Part shown: positions 18,299 to 27,462 of the stretch, piece after piece
How the letters are laid out: each line of letters begins with the position of its first letter
How positions within the stretch are numbered: the stretch's first letter is position 1
Assembly: GCA_017469685.1 (NCBI GenBank)
Contig: JAFUFW010000079.1
Span: 1 to 51,032 of the forward strand
Source of the DNA: Bacteroidaceae bacterium
GTDB taxonomy: Bacteria; Bacteroidota; Bacteroidia; Bacteroidales; Bacteroidaceae
Direction: 5' to 3'
Length of the DNA stretch: 51,032 bases
Notes under the pieces: generated by a model
The model's database searches: none
Told to the model about the DNA's origin: nothing
Seen by the model: only the letters and a program-made list of their open reading frames with translations
Translations under genes and position numbers: made by a program

Positions 18299-19693
18299 TC
18301 AGAAGAAACCGCGGAAGAGGGAGAAGAAGCGTGCCGTGATGCGATGGCCGAGGTTGAATTGTCGACGATAGTCTGAGACTTGGAAACGGGTGCAGTGTTG
18401 CTTGTCCTGCTCGAAGATGTCCTGCAGCTGACGTGTCGTAGACTGGTCGAGAATGAAGCTGTTGACCTCGTAGTCGAATAAGAACGAACGTGCATCAAGG
18501 TTGGTGCTGCCCACTGTGCAGAAGCGACCGTCGATCATCATGACCTTTGAATGGTGGAAGCCCGTCTGATTGTAGTAGACCTCTGCGCCTCGCTTAGCCA
18601 TCTTCTTCATCTCAAGCCCTACAACATCAGGCGTAATAGGCACATCACTCTTTGCCGACACCATTATCTCGATTCGCACACCTCGCCTGAGTGCACGGCG
18701 CATAGCACGGCGTACACTCTTGACGTTGACCGGATATGGGTTCACAATCTGAATATGCTCTTTGGCAGCATCAAGGGCTGTTACGTAGGCACAGCGCATG
18801 TGTTTGGGGGTGTAATGCGGGCGACGGTCAACAACGCCTATAACCTTGCGTCCCGCCGAGGGCGAATTGTCAGCGAGCAGCTGGAAGTCCTCTCGAGGTC
18901 GGACGGCAGGCACTATGTTATGAAACACCTCACCCACAGACGAAGCCCTGCCATTATCAACTGCTGCCGGGGCATAACGCTCGTTAAGCAGCACTTCGCC
19001 CGTCTGCTGCCACCACATCCGTGCGAAGATGCTCTCGTACCTGGCTACAACATCACCCGTCAGTTCCATGTGCACATCGCGCCATTCACCGTATTCCGGA
19101 CTGCCATTGATATAATAGTCAGCAACATTCATGCCTCCAGCATAGCACACCGCACCGTCAATGACAACAATCTTCCGGTGGTCGCGATGGTAGGCATGGT
19201 TTATCCAAGGAAACTTGATAGGATCAAATTCCTCTATCATGACCCCCATTCGTCGTATCTCAGAGATGTAGCTCTTCGTAAGCGGCGAATCGTTACTACT
19301 GTTGCCGAAGCTATCGAACAGCGCTCGAACCTCAACGCCCTCCTTGACTTTCTCGCCGAGGAGTTGAAACAGAGCCCTCCCGATGCTGTCGTTGCGGAAA
19401 TTGAAGTACTCAAGATGAACATAATATTTCGCCTGCCTGATTGCAGAAAACATTGCTTCGAACTTATCATGTCCGGTATGCATCAGCACAACACTATTGT
19501 TGTCAGTAAACTCTACGCCCAGTTTCTGCTCAAGAGCCACGCGCAAAGCCTCATCAGATTCCAATCCTTCTGCATAGGGCGGCAGAGATGAATGCCCTAT
19601 CGTGCTGTCCTCAATCTCTATAGCAAGAAGGCTAACGGGGAGGATGAGAAACAGAACAATTACGAACAATTTACAGACAAGGAAATCAGGCAT
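18299..19693 (-). CDS. Cardiolipin synthase-like phospholipase D protein
   Basis: The product has 464 residues from the ATG at 19691-19693 (MPDFLVCKLFVIVLFLILPVS). Two complete HKD motifs are present, HRDHRKIVVIDGAVCYAGGMN and HHSKVMMIDGRFCTVGSTNLD, so it belongs to the phospholipase D superfamily and most likely makes cardiolipin from two phosphatidylglycerols. Only one N-terminal membrane segment or signal is visible, where classical Cls has two. A -7 box at 19760-19767 falls inside the longer 19762 frame, which excludes that start. The gene converges with yraN and is divergent from the MaoC gene. Confidence 0.9.
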   Translation of the reverse strand: MPDFLVCKLFVIVLFLILPVSLLAIEIEDSTIGHSSLPPYAEGLESDEALRVALEQKLGVEFTDNNSVVLMHTGHDKFEAMFSAIRQAKYYVHLEYFNFRNDSIGRALFQLLGEKVKEGVEVRALFDSFGNSSNDSPLTKSYISEIRRMGVMIEEFDPIKFPWINHAYHRDHRKIVVIDGAVCYAGGMNVADYYINGSPEYGEWRDVHMELTGDVVARYESIFARMWWQQTGEVLLNERYAPAAVDNGRASSVGEVFHNIVPAVRPREDFQLLADNSPSAGRKVIGVVDRRPHYTPKHMRCAYVTALDAAKEHIQIVNPYPVNVKSVRRAMRRALRRGVRIEIMVSAKSDVPITPDVVGLEMKKMAKRGAEVYYNQTGFHHSKVMMIDGRFCTVGSTNLDARSFLFDYEVNSFILDQSTTRQLQDIFEQDKQHCTRFQVSDYRRQFNLGHRITARFFSLFRGFF

Positions 19694-19759
19694 AGTGGTT
19701 GACTGCAATATGAAAGCGCAGAGACATTGTAAAAGCCTTGAAGCGCTACTTTGGGATTG

Positions 19760-19767
19760 CAAAAGTA
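19760..19767 (-). promoter_or_regulatory. -7 promoter element of the phospholipase D-type gene
   Basis: Minus-strand TACTTTTG, giving a leader of about 60 nt to the ATG at 19693. Confidence 0.6.
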
Positions 19768-19840
19768 AACGTTTTTGTCCGCTTTACCAAGTTAAATAGT
19801 AAAAAAGCTGTAAAAATGAGGAAGTTTCAGCCAAAATTAT

Positions 19841-19848
19841 TACTTTTG
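19841..19848 (+). promoter_or_regulatory. -7 promoter element of the MaoC-guaD-dapA unit
   Basis: TACTTTTG, about 45 nt upstream of the ATG at 19893. It is divergent from the promoter at 19760-19767, so both directions are driven from a 200-bp gap. Confidence 0.6.
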
Positions 19849-19892
19849 CAGCGCAAGAGTATATGTAACACAATAATAAAAAGACTTGTTAT

Positions 19893-20360
19893 ATGGCTAA
19901 AGTTATTATCAACAGCTACGAGGATTTCGAGCAGCTGCTCGGCAAACAAATAGGAGCGTCTGACTATCTTAAGGTGGACCAGGATCGAATCAACCTGTTT
20001 GCCGACGCCACGCTTGACCACCAGTGGATTCACGTCGACGAAGAGCGCTGCCGCACTGAGAGCCCTTTCCATCAGACCATAGCCCATGGCTATCTGACAC
20101 TCTCACTACTCCCCTATCTTTGGGAGCAGATGATACAGGTGAACAACCTCGAACGTTTAGTTAACTACGGCATGGACAAGATGAAGTTCGGGCAGCCCGT
20201 GCTGTCTGGGCAGAGCGTCCGCATGACTACGTTTATGGAGTCGTTAGCCAACCTGCGTGGGGCCATCCGCATGAGCATCCACTTTAATATCGAAATTAAG
20301 GAGACGGGCAAAACGGCACTCGAGGGGGTGGCTACTTTTATTTATTTCTTCAAAAAGTAA
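19893..20360 (+). CDS. MaoC-family enoyl-CoA hydratase/dehydratase
   Basis: A 155-residue single hot-dog protein. The hydratase motif is FADATLDHQWIHVDEERC, with the catalytic Asp and His, followed by SPFHQTIAHGYLTLSLLPYL. The family hydrates (R)-specific trans-2-enoyl-CoA; here it probably acts in fatty-acid or acyl-CoA metabolism in the cytosol. It is the first gene of a compact plus-strand run: guaD starts 11 nt after its stop. Length and motifs are normal; the true acyl substrate is unknown. Confidence 0.92.
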   Translation: MAKVIINSYEDFEQLLGKQIGASDYLKVDQDRINLFADATLDHQWIHVDEERCRTESPFHQTIAHGYLTLSLLPYLWEQMIQVNNLERLVNYGMDKMKFGQPVLSGQSVRMTTFMESLANLRGAIRMSIHFNIEIKETGKTALEGVATFIYFFKK

Positions 20361-20371
20361 AAGCCTCGACT

Positions 20372-20839
20372 ATGACCAGACAAGAACTTATGCGCCGAGC
20401 TATTGATTTGGCCGTTGAGAATGTAGCTAACGGCGGTGGACCCTTTGGAGCCGTGATTGCCAAGGACGGTGAAATCGTTGCCGAAGGCGTAAACCGCGTG
20501 ACGCCAAATCATGACCCTACGGCTCACGCAGAGGTATCAGCCATACGCGCTGCCTGCGCCCGTCTTGAGACCTTTGATCTCACTGGATATGAGATATACA
20601 CCTCATGCGAGCCCTGCCCTATGTGCCTCGGAGCCATCTATTGGGCTCATCTCGACCGTATCTACTATGGTGCCAACCAACATGATGCCGCCGCAATTGA
20701 TTTCGACGATGCCTTCATCTACCGAGAACTGGCCATACCTGTAGATGAACGCGAGAAACAGATGATTAATCTCCTGCCGGAGGAAGCTCTCGCTGCTTTC
20801 AACGCTTGGCGAGAGAAAGAAGATAAAGTGGAATACTAA
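20372..20839 (+). CDS. guaD: Guanine deaminase (cytidine-deaminase fold)
   Basis: The 155-residue protein has the zinc site HAEVSAIRAAC (His, catalytic Glu) and TSCEPCPMCLGAIYWA (two Cys). Its FDDAFIYRELAIPVDERE region and C-terminal AFNAWREKEDKVEY closely follow the Bacillus GuaD pattern, whose tail is domain-swapped across the dimer. It turns guanine into xanthine plus ammonia. The alternative is tRNA adenosine deaminase (TadA), but TadA proteins have a different C-terminus. It sits between a MaoC gene and dapA with very short gaps. Confidence 0.85.
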   Translation: MTRQELMRRAIDLAVENVANGGGPFGAVIAKDGEIVAEGVNRVTPNHDPTAHAEVSAIRAACARLETFDLTGYEIYTSCEPCPMCLGAIYWAHLDRIYYGANQHDAAAIDFDDAFIYRELAIPVDEREKQMINLLPEEALAAFNAWREKEDKVEY

Positions 20840-20870
20840 CACACACTGACCCTTGACACGACAAAGACCG

Positions 20871-21764
20871 ATGGCACAAAATAAATTCCATGGATTAGGT
20901 ATAGCCGTCATAACACCATTCCGCACAGATGGCTCAATCGACGAGGAAGCTCTTGTACACCTCGTTGAGTACCAAATAAAAAACGGAGCCGACTTTCTAT
21001 GTATTATGGGAACTACGGCTGAGACGCCAACACTGACTCCCGACGAGAAGCACTGGCTGAAGGACTTCTTCGTGGAACGCGTGGCGGGTCGCGTTCCTCT
21101 GCTCATGGGCTGCGGAGGTAACTGTACAGCAGCAGTGGTGGAAGAACTCCGAAGCACCGACTGGACAGGAATCGACGGGGTGCTCTCGGTATGCCCTATG
21201 TACAACAAACCATCGCAGGAAGGTCTTTACCAACACTTCAAGACCATCGCTCTGTCAGCTCCAGTGCCCGTTGTTCTATATAATGTTCCCGGGCGCACTG
21301 GCGTAAACATGACAGCAGCCACGACACTGCGCCTGGCCCGCGATTTCGATAACATCGTAGCCATCAAAGAAGCCAGTGGCAACATCACGCAGATGGACGA
21401 CATCATCAAGCAGAAGCCTGATGGTTTCGACGTCATCTCAGGCGACGATGGCATTACATTCCCGCTCATAACCCTCGGCGCCGTGGGCGTTATTTCGGTC
21501 ATCGGCAACGCCTTGCCGCGCGAGTTCTCGCGCATGGTACGTCTCGCCTTGAATGGCGACTACACTTCTGCTCTTCACATCCATCACAAGTTTGCCGAGC
21601 TCTTCAAGCTTCTATTCGTTGACGGCAATCCTGCCGGCGTAAAGGCCATGCTACACGCGATGGGTATGATTGAGAATCAGTTGCGCCTGCCATTAGTGCC
21701 TACCCGTCTGACCACTATGGAGCAAATCTCTGACATACTACGTCAGCTCGACATTAAGTACTGA
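20871..21764 (+). CDS. dapA: 4-hydroxy-tetrahydrodipicolinate synthase
   Basis: The product has 297 residues from MAQNKFHGLGIAVITPFR; the frame is open to 20853, but the second ATG gives the family length. It condenses pyruvate with aspartate semialdehyde in lysine and diaminopimelate synthesis. The Schiff-base lysine lies in VAIKEASGNI and the catalytic tyrosine in VVLYNVPGRTG. The GTTGE motif is GTTAE here, a mild departure. The DGxxFPLITLGAVGVISV and GNPAGVKAML segments are typical. It is 31 nt downstream of guaD. Confidence 0.96.
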   Translation: MAQNKFHGLGIAVITPFRTDGSIDEEALVHLVEYQIKNGADFLCIMGTTAETPTLTPDEKHWLKDFFVERVAGRVPLLMGCGGNCTAAVVEELRSTDWTGIDGVLSVCPMYNKPSQEGLYQHFKTIALSAPVPVVLYNVPGRTGVNMTAATTLRLARDFDNIVAIKEASGNITQMDDIIKQKPDGFDVISGDDGITFPLITLGAVGVISVIGNALPREFSRMVRLALNGDYTSALHIHHKFAELFKLLFVDGNPAGVKAMLHAMGMIENQLRLPLVPTRLTTMEQISDILRQLDIKY

Positions 21765-21801
21765 TTCCTCTGATTAGTTTACCTTTTATTACACAAGTAC
21801 A

Positions 21802-24681
21802 ATGATCATTCACACGACACAAAGAGCGTCGCACAGAGTAGCAGCCCTCTTAATTGCTATCTGTACGTTTGTCCTTCCCTCAGCAGGACAGATTATCGAT
21901 GGTAAAGCCTATCGTATCGAGCCTCTTGCAGCCCCAGGCAAGACACTATTGACCCAGAACTCGTCGCTTGACGTTAACGTTGACGTTGTTCTGTGGCCAG
22001 TTACTGACGTAGCCTCAGAATGTTGGACTACCACAACGTCTTCTACTACCATTATCCGTAACGTCTATTCCAACATTACCTTGGCAGCAGCCACTTCCAC
22101 AGCTGGTTCTAAGCTACGTCAATCACGCACTGGTGCCGGGCGTTGGACTATTGAAGCTGTCGATGCAGGTGCCGGAATCTACAAGTTGAAGACAGGAAAC
22201 TTTTATCTCACGGCCACTTCTACCGAAACAGGAAGCGTTCCCGAACTGGCAGCAGCCTCCGACGACACCAATCAGCGGTGGCGCTTCGTAGAGGTGGAAC
22301 CAAAGACTACCTTCACCAAAGCTATGCGCGAAGAGATGATGGACGCCTACATAAAGAAAGCCGTTGAGACAAAAGGTACAAACCGCAAGACATTCAACAA
22401 TGGCGGATGGGGCGAGAGTGAACAGTTGGAAGTAGTGCTTGACGCCTATGAGACAACAGGACGTGATGACTACCTGCAGCTTGCTCAGCAAGTTTACTCC
22501 TGGTTCAATGCGAATGTGGGCTCATCGTGGAACAAACTTGTTTACACCGACAACTACCATTGGTTCGGACACGACTTCAATGACGACGTGATGTGGCAAA
22601 TTATAGCAGTAGCTCGCCTCGGGCTGCTCACTGGAACAAAGAATTACATAAACGTTGCCAAACGCAATTTCGATATTATCTACGACCGCGCCTATATCCC
22701 ATTTACGGGTCTACTACGCTGGGCCGAAAGCAGCGGCGACCGCTACGGCACCAACTCATGTATCAATGGACCAGCAGAAGTGGCAGCTTGCTATCTTGGC
22801 TTTGCAGGCTGTGGCGAGGAATATTTCGAGAAGGCGCGAGAGCTCTATACCGCACAACGCTACGTACTTGCAAATAATATGGCAACTGGCAAAGTTTGGG
22901 ACAGCGTAGTTTGGGATCCGTCTACAGAGACTGTCAAGAGCAAGAATGAATGGGGCTCGACATACAACCAAGGCACAATGCTCGGTGCTGCCTGTATGCT
23001 CTATAAATATTACGGCGACGAACAATATCTTGCAGATGCTAAAAAAATTATGCAGTGGACAAAGAGCAACTTATGTGACGGCCACGGCATTGTGAATGTC
23101 TGCCAGGGAGGCGACAACCACGACCTCTACGGTTTCAAAGGTATCCTCGTACGCTATGTGCGCCGCTTTATCCGTGATTGCGCAGCAGCTGACTATCAGG
23201 CATGGGCTGAGAATAATGCCTTGCACGCTTATTGCAACCGCTCCGCCGAAGGCGTAACGCCCACAGCCTGGCTACAAAAAGGCACAGTCGGTAATACTAC
23301 CGACGACTTCGGCATCTCTACAGCCGCCAGCGCAGCTGTCAACGTCAGTTTCCCTGATGACCCTACCCTGCCCTACGAAGAGAAAGCACAAGAGAAAGAG
23401 GTGGAACCAGAACCCATTGAGGTCAACGAGGCAAGTAATATGTCTTGGTCGGGCGTATACGTCGGCGGACACATCCGGCGCGAGCGCCCCTCTACTATCA
23501 CCAAACTCCGTGAGTCTGGCTTCACATACATACTCCTCTTCAATGTCCACGTCAATCCCGACGGAACGCTCCTCACCGACGGCGAGACCATCTGCGAGAA
23601 TGGCCAGTACGTTTTCGACCGTACGCAGCCTCATTATATCGACGACATTCTTGCGCTCAAGGACGACAACTCCGCCATCCACCGCATCGAGTTCGTTATT
23701 GGCGGCTGGGGCAACGATTCCTACAACAACATCAAGGCTATTCTCGAAGCCGCGCCTGGCAGCCTCACCAAGACAGCCCTCTACCGCAACTTCCGCGCCC
23801 TGAAGGAGGCGTTGCCTATTATTGACGGCGTCAACAATGACGACGAACAGTGCTACGACGTCGCCACAGCAGTCCGTTTCCACTCTATGATGTACGACCT
23901 TGGCTTTCGCACATCCATCGCTCCCTACACCAATAAGACCTTTTGGACTCAACTCGTTGACCAGTTAAATGCACAGAAGCCAGGAGCCTGCGACCGCGTA
24001 CTCATCCAGTGCTACGATGGTGGTGCAGGAAACAACCCCGCCAACTGGCACTTCAGCGACATTCCTCTACTGGCAGGGCGGACAAACTATCAGACTGATA
24101 TGGCCACCTCCATCGCACAGATGCAGGCTTGGCACAGTCAAGCCAACGTAGTAGGCGGTTTCGTGTGGGTATACAATGATGAGACTTGGAGCCTAAAAGA
24201 TTGGGCTACTGGCATGAACCGAATCTTCGCCACTCCACCTACAGATGCCAATGGCAGGCTACTTCCTACAGCCGTGACCCTCCATGCTGATGCAGACTAT
24301 GGCGGCTACTCAATAAGCCTTCCCGAGGGGAGCTATACAGCAGGCGAACTCTCTGCATACGGTTTCCCTGCAACCAGCTCCACTTATTTCTACCACACCA
24401 TAAGTTCCGTAGAGCTCGTTGAGGGCTACAAGGTTTCTGTCTACCGTCAAGGCAACTTCGAGGGTGCCGCATACGAGGTCACAGAGTCTACGGCCCAACT
24501 GCCGGCATCTGTGCGCAGCCGCACCTGCTCTATCGTTGTAGAACCCAAGCCCGACGGCATCCTTGATACTCCAGAGAGTGTTTCACCTGATAATGCCTTT
24601 GACATCGCTGGCCACCACATAGCTAAGCCCACGCGCCCTGGTATCTACATTATAGGAGGAAAGAAAGTGGTTTTGCAATAA
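21802..24681 (+). CDS. Exported multi-domain GH76 alpha-mannanase with GH18-like domain, ricin-type and crystallin-like modules
   Basis: The 959-residue protein has a signal peptide (to about 30) and a ricin-type trefoil lectin module (about 31-165). The GH76 catalytic barrel (about 170-500) carries the paired aspartates Asp261-Asp262 in DFNDDVMW. A GH18-like barrel follows (about 545-810) with DGVNNDDE at 675-682; this matches DxxDxDxE with the second Asp replaced by Asn678 and the catalytic Glu682 kept. A beta/gamma-crystallin-like module (about 825-915; DADYGGYSISLPEG, QGNFEGAAYEV) and a type IX-like tail (FDIAGHHIAKPTRPGIYIIGGKKVVLQ) complete it. GH76 cuts alpha-1,6-mannan; GH18 enzymes include endoglycosidases of N-glycans, so joint attack on mannose-rich glycans is inferred. 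It starts 37 nt after dapA. Confidence 0.85.
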   Translation: MIIHTTQRASHRVAALLIAICTFVLPSAGQIIDGKAYRIEPLAAPGKTLLTQNSSLDVNVDVVLWPVTDVASECWTTTTSSTTIIRNVYSNITLAAATSTAGSKLRQSRTGAGRWTIEAVDAGAGIYKLKTGNFYLTATSTETGSVPELAAASDDTNQRWRFVEVEPKTTFTKAMREEMMDAYIKKAVETKGTNRKTFNNGGWGESEQLEVVLDAYETTGRDDYLQLAQQVYSWFNANVGSSWNKLVYTDNYHWFGHDFNDDVMWQIIAVARLGLLTGTKNYINVAKRNFDIIYDRAYIPFTGLLRWAESSGDRYGTNSCINGPAEVAACYLGFAGCGEEYFEKARELYTAQRYVLANNMATGKVWDSVVWDPSTETVKSKNEWGSTYNQGTMLGAACMLYKYYGDEQYLADAKKIMQWTKSNLCDGHGIVNVCQGGDNHDLYGFKGILVRYVRRFIRDCAAADYQAWAENNALHAYCNRSAEGVTPTAWLQKGTVGNTTDDFGISTAASAAVNVSFPDDPTLPYEEKAQEKEVEPEPIEVNEASNMSWSGVYVGGHIRRERPSTITKLRESGFTYILLFNVHVNPDGTLLTDGETICENGQYVFDRTQPHYIDDILALKDDNSAIHRIEFVIGGWGNDSYNNIKAILEAAPGSLTKTALYRNFRALKEALPIIDGVNNDDEQCYDVATAVRFHSMMYDLGFRTSIAPYTNKTFWTQLVDQLNAQKPGACDRVLIQCYDGGAGNNPANWHFSDIPLLAGRTNYQTDMATSIAQMQAWHSQANVVGGFVWVYNDETWSLKDWATGMNRIFATPPTDANGRLLPTAVTLHADADYGGYSISLPEGSYTAGELSAYGFPATSSTYFYHTISSVELVEGYKVSVYRQGNFEGAAYEVTESTAQLPASVRSRTCSIVVEPKPDGILDTPESVSPDNAFDIAGHHIAKPTRPGIYIIGGKKVVLQ

Positions 24682-24720
24682 TTATTGCTCTCCAGCATAC
24701 TTTTATTTACCAAACACATA

Positions 24721-24765
24721 ATCCCCGCGACCGGTCTTACACTGGTCGCGGGGATTTTATTTTTA
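24721..24765. terminator. Bidirectional terminator between convergent GH76 and CotH genes
   Basis: ATCCCCGCGACC (24721-24732) and GGTCGCGGGGAT (24744-24755) form a perfect 12-bp stem with an 11-nt loop, followed by TTTATTTTT. It serves the plus-strand GH76 gene and can also act on the minus-strand CotH gene ending at 24782. Confidence 0.88.
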
Positions 24766-24781
24766 TTGCAGGCCATAATCG

Positions 24782-27424
24782 CTAATCCTTATTGCGTTGT
24801 AACTTAACCGTACGCTGGCGCCCTTGCCAATTCCAAGTGACGATGTATAGACCGCGGGGAAGATCTGCAAGGGAAGTGCCGTCGGCTGCGCGGAAGCGGC
24901 GGAGTAGGCGGCCGCTACTGTCGTAGACATTGGCGCTGAACGTCAGCAGCGAGATGTCGTCGGCGCCAAAGTGCAGACGAGAGCTCTGCGGGTCATAGGC
25001 CAAAGCGTAGTCAATATCGGCAACAGAGATACCGTCAGGCTCTGGGTCAGGTGTCAGCGCATTCCCAACTTCTTCAATACGCCAGAGGCGATTGTTTGAG
25101 CTTGCGTTACGCTCGTTGCTGGTATAGCTGAGCACAGGCGTGTCGTCTGCAGTTCCTCCTCCGCTGAGGTTTGCAGCATGTTCAGAGAAGCGGTTGATGA
25201 GGTTAAAAAGCCCATTGCCCTGAGCTACAATGTTCCATTGCTGCCTCACGTCGAGCGAATCGCCCTTAACGAGGTTAAACTGAGCCCCCACGAGGGTTGT
25301 AGCCGTTGGTGCGCCTTCGGTGGGGTCATTTAGCGCAAGATTTGAAAGTGCATTAACAATGTAGAGATAACCATTGGACAGAGGAAAGATGCGCCATTGC
25401 TGGCTCACAGCATCCTCGTCGCGCTGACGACAGACGAGTGTGTTGCCATCCGGATTCACGTCGAAATAAGTCGATGTCCCAGCATTGTTAATGCCGTAGT
25501 AAAGTAGCGAGTCAGCTGGGAAGTCGGGGATAATAGGCTGCGGTTCTGGGTCTGGTTCGGGATCGGGCTCGGTATTATCGTAGTTAAACTTTTCGGCAAG
25601 AAAATCTAAATGATTATGGATAAAGTCACGCAGGTCGCTTACGTATTCATCGTAAGTCGAATACAGCACGCGCTCTCGCAGGGCTTGTGTGTTGATGCCC
25701 CAGCGCTGGAAGTTGAGTTGCTGCGACGCATCAATGAGCGTCGTGAGGCTGTCAATACATTCATAGAGATAGTCTTCCATTCCACCGTCGATTATCTCGG
25801 CGAAGCGGCGTTCTACGAGTTGGGTAAACCACGGATCTTCCCACATTCGCAGAATCCACGAGCGAACGTTTCCGTAGCCCACCTCTGTCATCATCTGGTT
25901 TAAGGTGTTATTGCCCATGCCTCCACGATCGCGGTTATCGTTGTTGTAGGCAATATCGTAGTCCCAGAGGGGTCCCCAGAAGATGCGATTGTCCTGTTGT
26001 TCCTTATAGAAATAAGTACTGTAGAAGCCATCCACGTTAGCGCTCATCTCTGTGCAGAGATACCAGTTGGCGAGCGATGCTGAATCAACCATAGAACGGT
26101 ACCCCTCGTCGGGGTCCTCGAAATTGTCGTCGTAGAGGCGATTCTCGAACGTGTTGATAAAACTGCGGGCATAGTCCACCTGGCTATAATCGAGTTCATC
26201 GGCATCAGGATAATGTATGCGTACAGGCACGTAGGCTCGTGCTGTGTGGAAGCCGTCGGGCGGGAGATATGCCTGAGCGTCGTTGTCCCAATAATCGTAA
26301 GTGTGGAAGTCTCCTGAACCGTCGGCTTCGAAGAGATACCCTCCGGTGATGTCCGATGTCTCGGTAAGAGGAAAGTCCTGCTCGGTGATGTTCACTCTAT
26401 GGGCACGTACGTCTACCTGGTCTGAAATCTGATAGTTGCCCACGTATTGGTCGTTCAATGTAAGGTCAACGAACTTTGCAGCCGGGTTAAACTTCAAGCC
26501 CACGCGCTCCCCCATCAGACTTGTTACGGCGTTGCGGATGAGCGTCTTGTCGCCATGGTTGGCAAGCATGGTCCACTTCTTCGTCTTGGCGTACCCCTTT
26601 CCGAGGAATTTTTCTTTCTCCTTAAATTTCAGCTTGTAAGGTTTCTTTGCCAAGCCCCATGTGGAGTTGCCGCGTCCACGTATCTGCAGCGAATCATAGA
26701 AGGTTATGTTGTCCTCTTCATCAACATACCACATACGTGCCAGCACGTACTGTGCCTTGCTTGAGATGGCACGCCCGTTGAAGGTGTTGATATATACGTG
26801 TGGCAGGTTTGTCAGTCGCTCCACATCTTTTAAGCTCGGGTCAACGGGGTCCGGTGCATCGGCAATTTTCTCAATACGCCATGTGAACTGAGGCGTCAGG
26901 GAATAATCGGCATTGGGAAGGCCGTCGCCGGTCTTGTCCTCAACCACCGTCCAGAAACAGGTAGCCCCCCACGCCTCGGGATCACTCTGAGCGTTAGTGC
27001 AACGTACGGCGTAGACATCACCCTGCTTGTACCACACCTGCCCTTCATAGTCGTCGCGGGCGAGATCTGCGTTGGTGCGTATGTGCCACTCATGATACAT
27101 ATATTCTGTGCGGCCTCCGCCACAATCGGGGTTAGTGAAGAACTGGTCGAACTGCCATCCCGGCGAGCGGAAGAGGCCATCGCCCTCCACTCGGCGGAAC
27201 TTAAAGCGCCCAGCAGCAGCCTGAGAATCTACAAGCCAACCGTCGTCACTAAGATAGTAGCGCGTACTGCCCTCAGAGATACCATTGTTTAGCGTGTACA
27301 CCAGATAGGTGGCCTCAGCTTCTATGGCAGAGTTTGCAGCCTGATACTGCTCGTCAGTCACCTCCTGCGCCACTGTTTGAACAGCCAAACCCAGGAGCAA
27401 TAGTACATTAATAATCTTTTTCAC
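24782..27424 (-). CDS. Exported CotH-kinase family protein with ricin-type lectin domain and type IX-like tail
   Basis: The 880-residue protein has a signal peptide (MKKIINVLLLLGLAVQTVAQ), an N-terminal beta region with Cys-rich WGATCFWTVVEDKTGDG, and then the CotH kinase fold (about 205-620): IRGRGNSTWGLAKKPYKLKF, MLANHGDKTLIRNAVTSLMG, GPLWDYDIAYNNDNRDRGG. A PDPEPDPEPQP linker leads to a ricin-type trefoil (about 640-790, repeated QQWRIFPL, RQQWNIVAQGNG, NRLWRIEEV). The end (NVYDSSGRLLRRFRAADG ... GLYIVTWNWQGRQRTVKLQ) is a type IX-like sorting domain. CotH proteins are atypical kinases acting outside the cytoplasm; in Bacteroidota the substrate is unknown. It is last in the kinase-regulator-nucleotidase run, 38 nt from the nucleotidase. 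Confidence 0.85.
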   Translation of the reverse strand: MKKIINVLLLLGLAVQTVAQEVTDEQYQAANSAIEAEATYLVYTLNNGISEGSTRYYLSDDGWLVDSQAAAGRFKFRRVEGDGLFRSPGWQFDQFFTNPDCGGGRTEYMYHEWHIRTNADLARDDYEGQVWYKQGDVYAVRCTNAQSDPEAWGATCFWTVVEDKTGDGLPNADYSLTPQFTWRIEKIADAPDPVDPSLKDVERLTNLPHVYINTFNGRAISSKAQYVLARMWYVDEEDNITFYDSLQIRGRGNSTWGLAKKPYKLKFKEKEKFLGKGYAKTKKWTMLANHGDKTLIRNAVTSLMGERVGLKFNPAAKFVDLTLNDQYVGNYQISDQVDVRAHRVNITEQDFPLTETSDITGGYLFEADGSGDFHTYDYWDNDAQAYLPPDGFHTARAYVPVRIHYPDADELDYSQVDYARSFINTFENRLYDDNFEDPDEGYRSMVDSASLANWYLCTEMSANVDGFYSTYFYKEQQDNRIFWGPLWDYDIAYNNDNRDRGGMGNNTLNQMMTEVGYGNVRSWILRMWEDPWFTQLVERRFAEIIDGGMEDYLYECIDSLTTLIDASQQLNFQRWGINTQALRERVLYSTYDEYVSDLRDFIHNHLDFLAEKFNYDNTEPDPEPDPEPQPIIPDFPADSLLYYGINNAGTSTYFDVNPDGNTLVCRQRDEDAVSQQWRIFPLSNGYLYIVNALSNLALNDPTEGAPTATTLVGAQFNLVKGDSLDVRQQWNIVAQGNGLFNLINRFSEHAANLSGGGTADDTPVLSYTSNERNASSNNRLWRIEEVGNALTPDPEPDGISVADIDYALAYDPQSSRLHFGADDISLLTFSANVYDSSGRLLRRFRAADGTSLADLPRGLYIVTWNWQGRQRTVKLQRNKD

Positions 27425-27462
27425 GTCAGTCTGCTTTTTTTAGACTTTTATATACCTAATCT

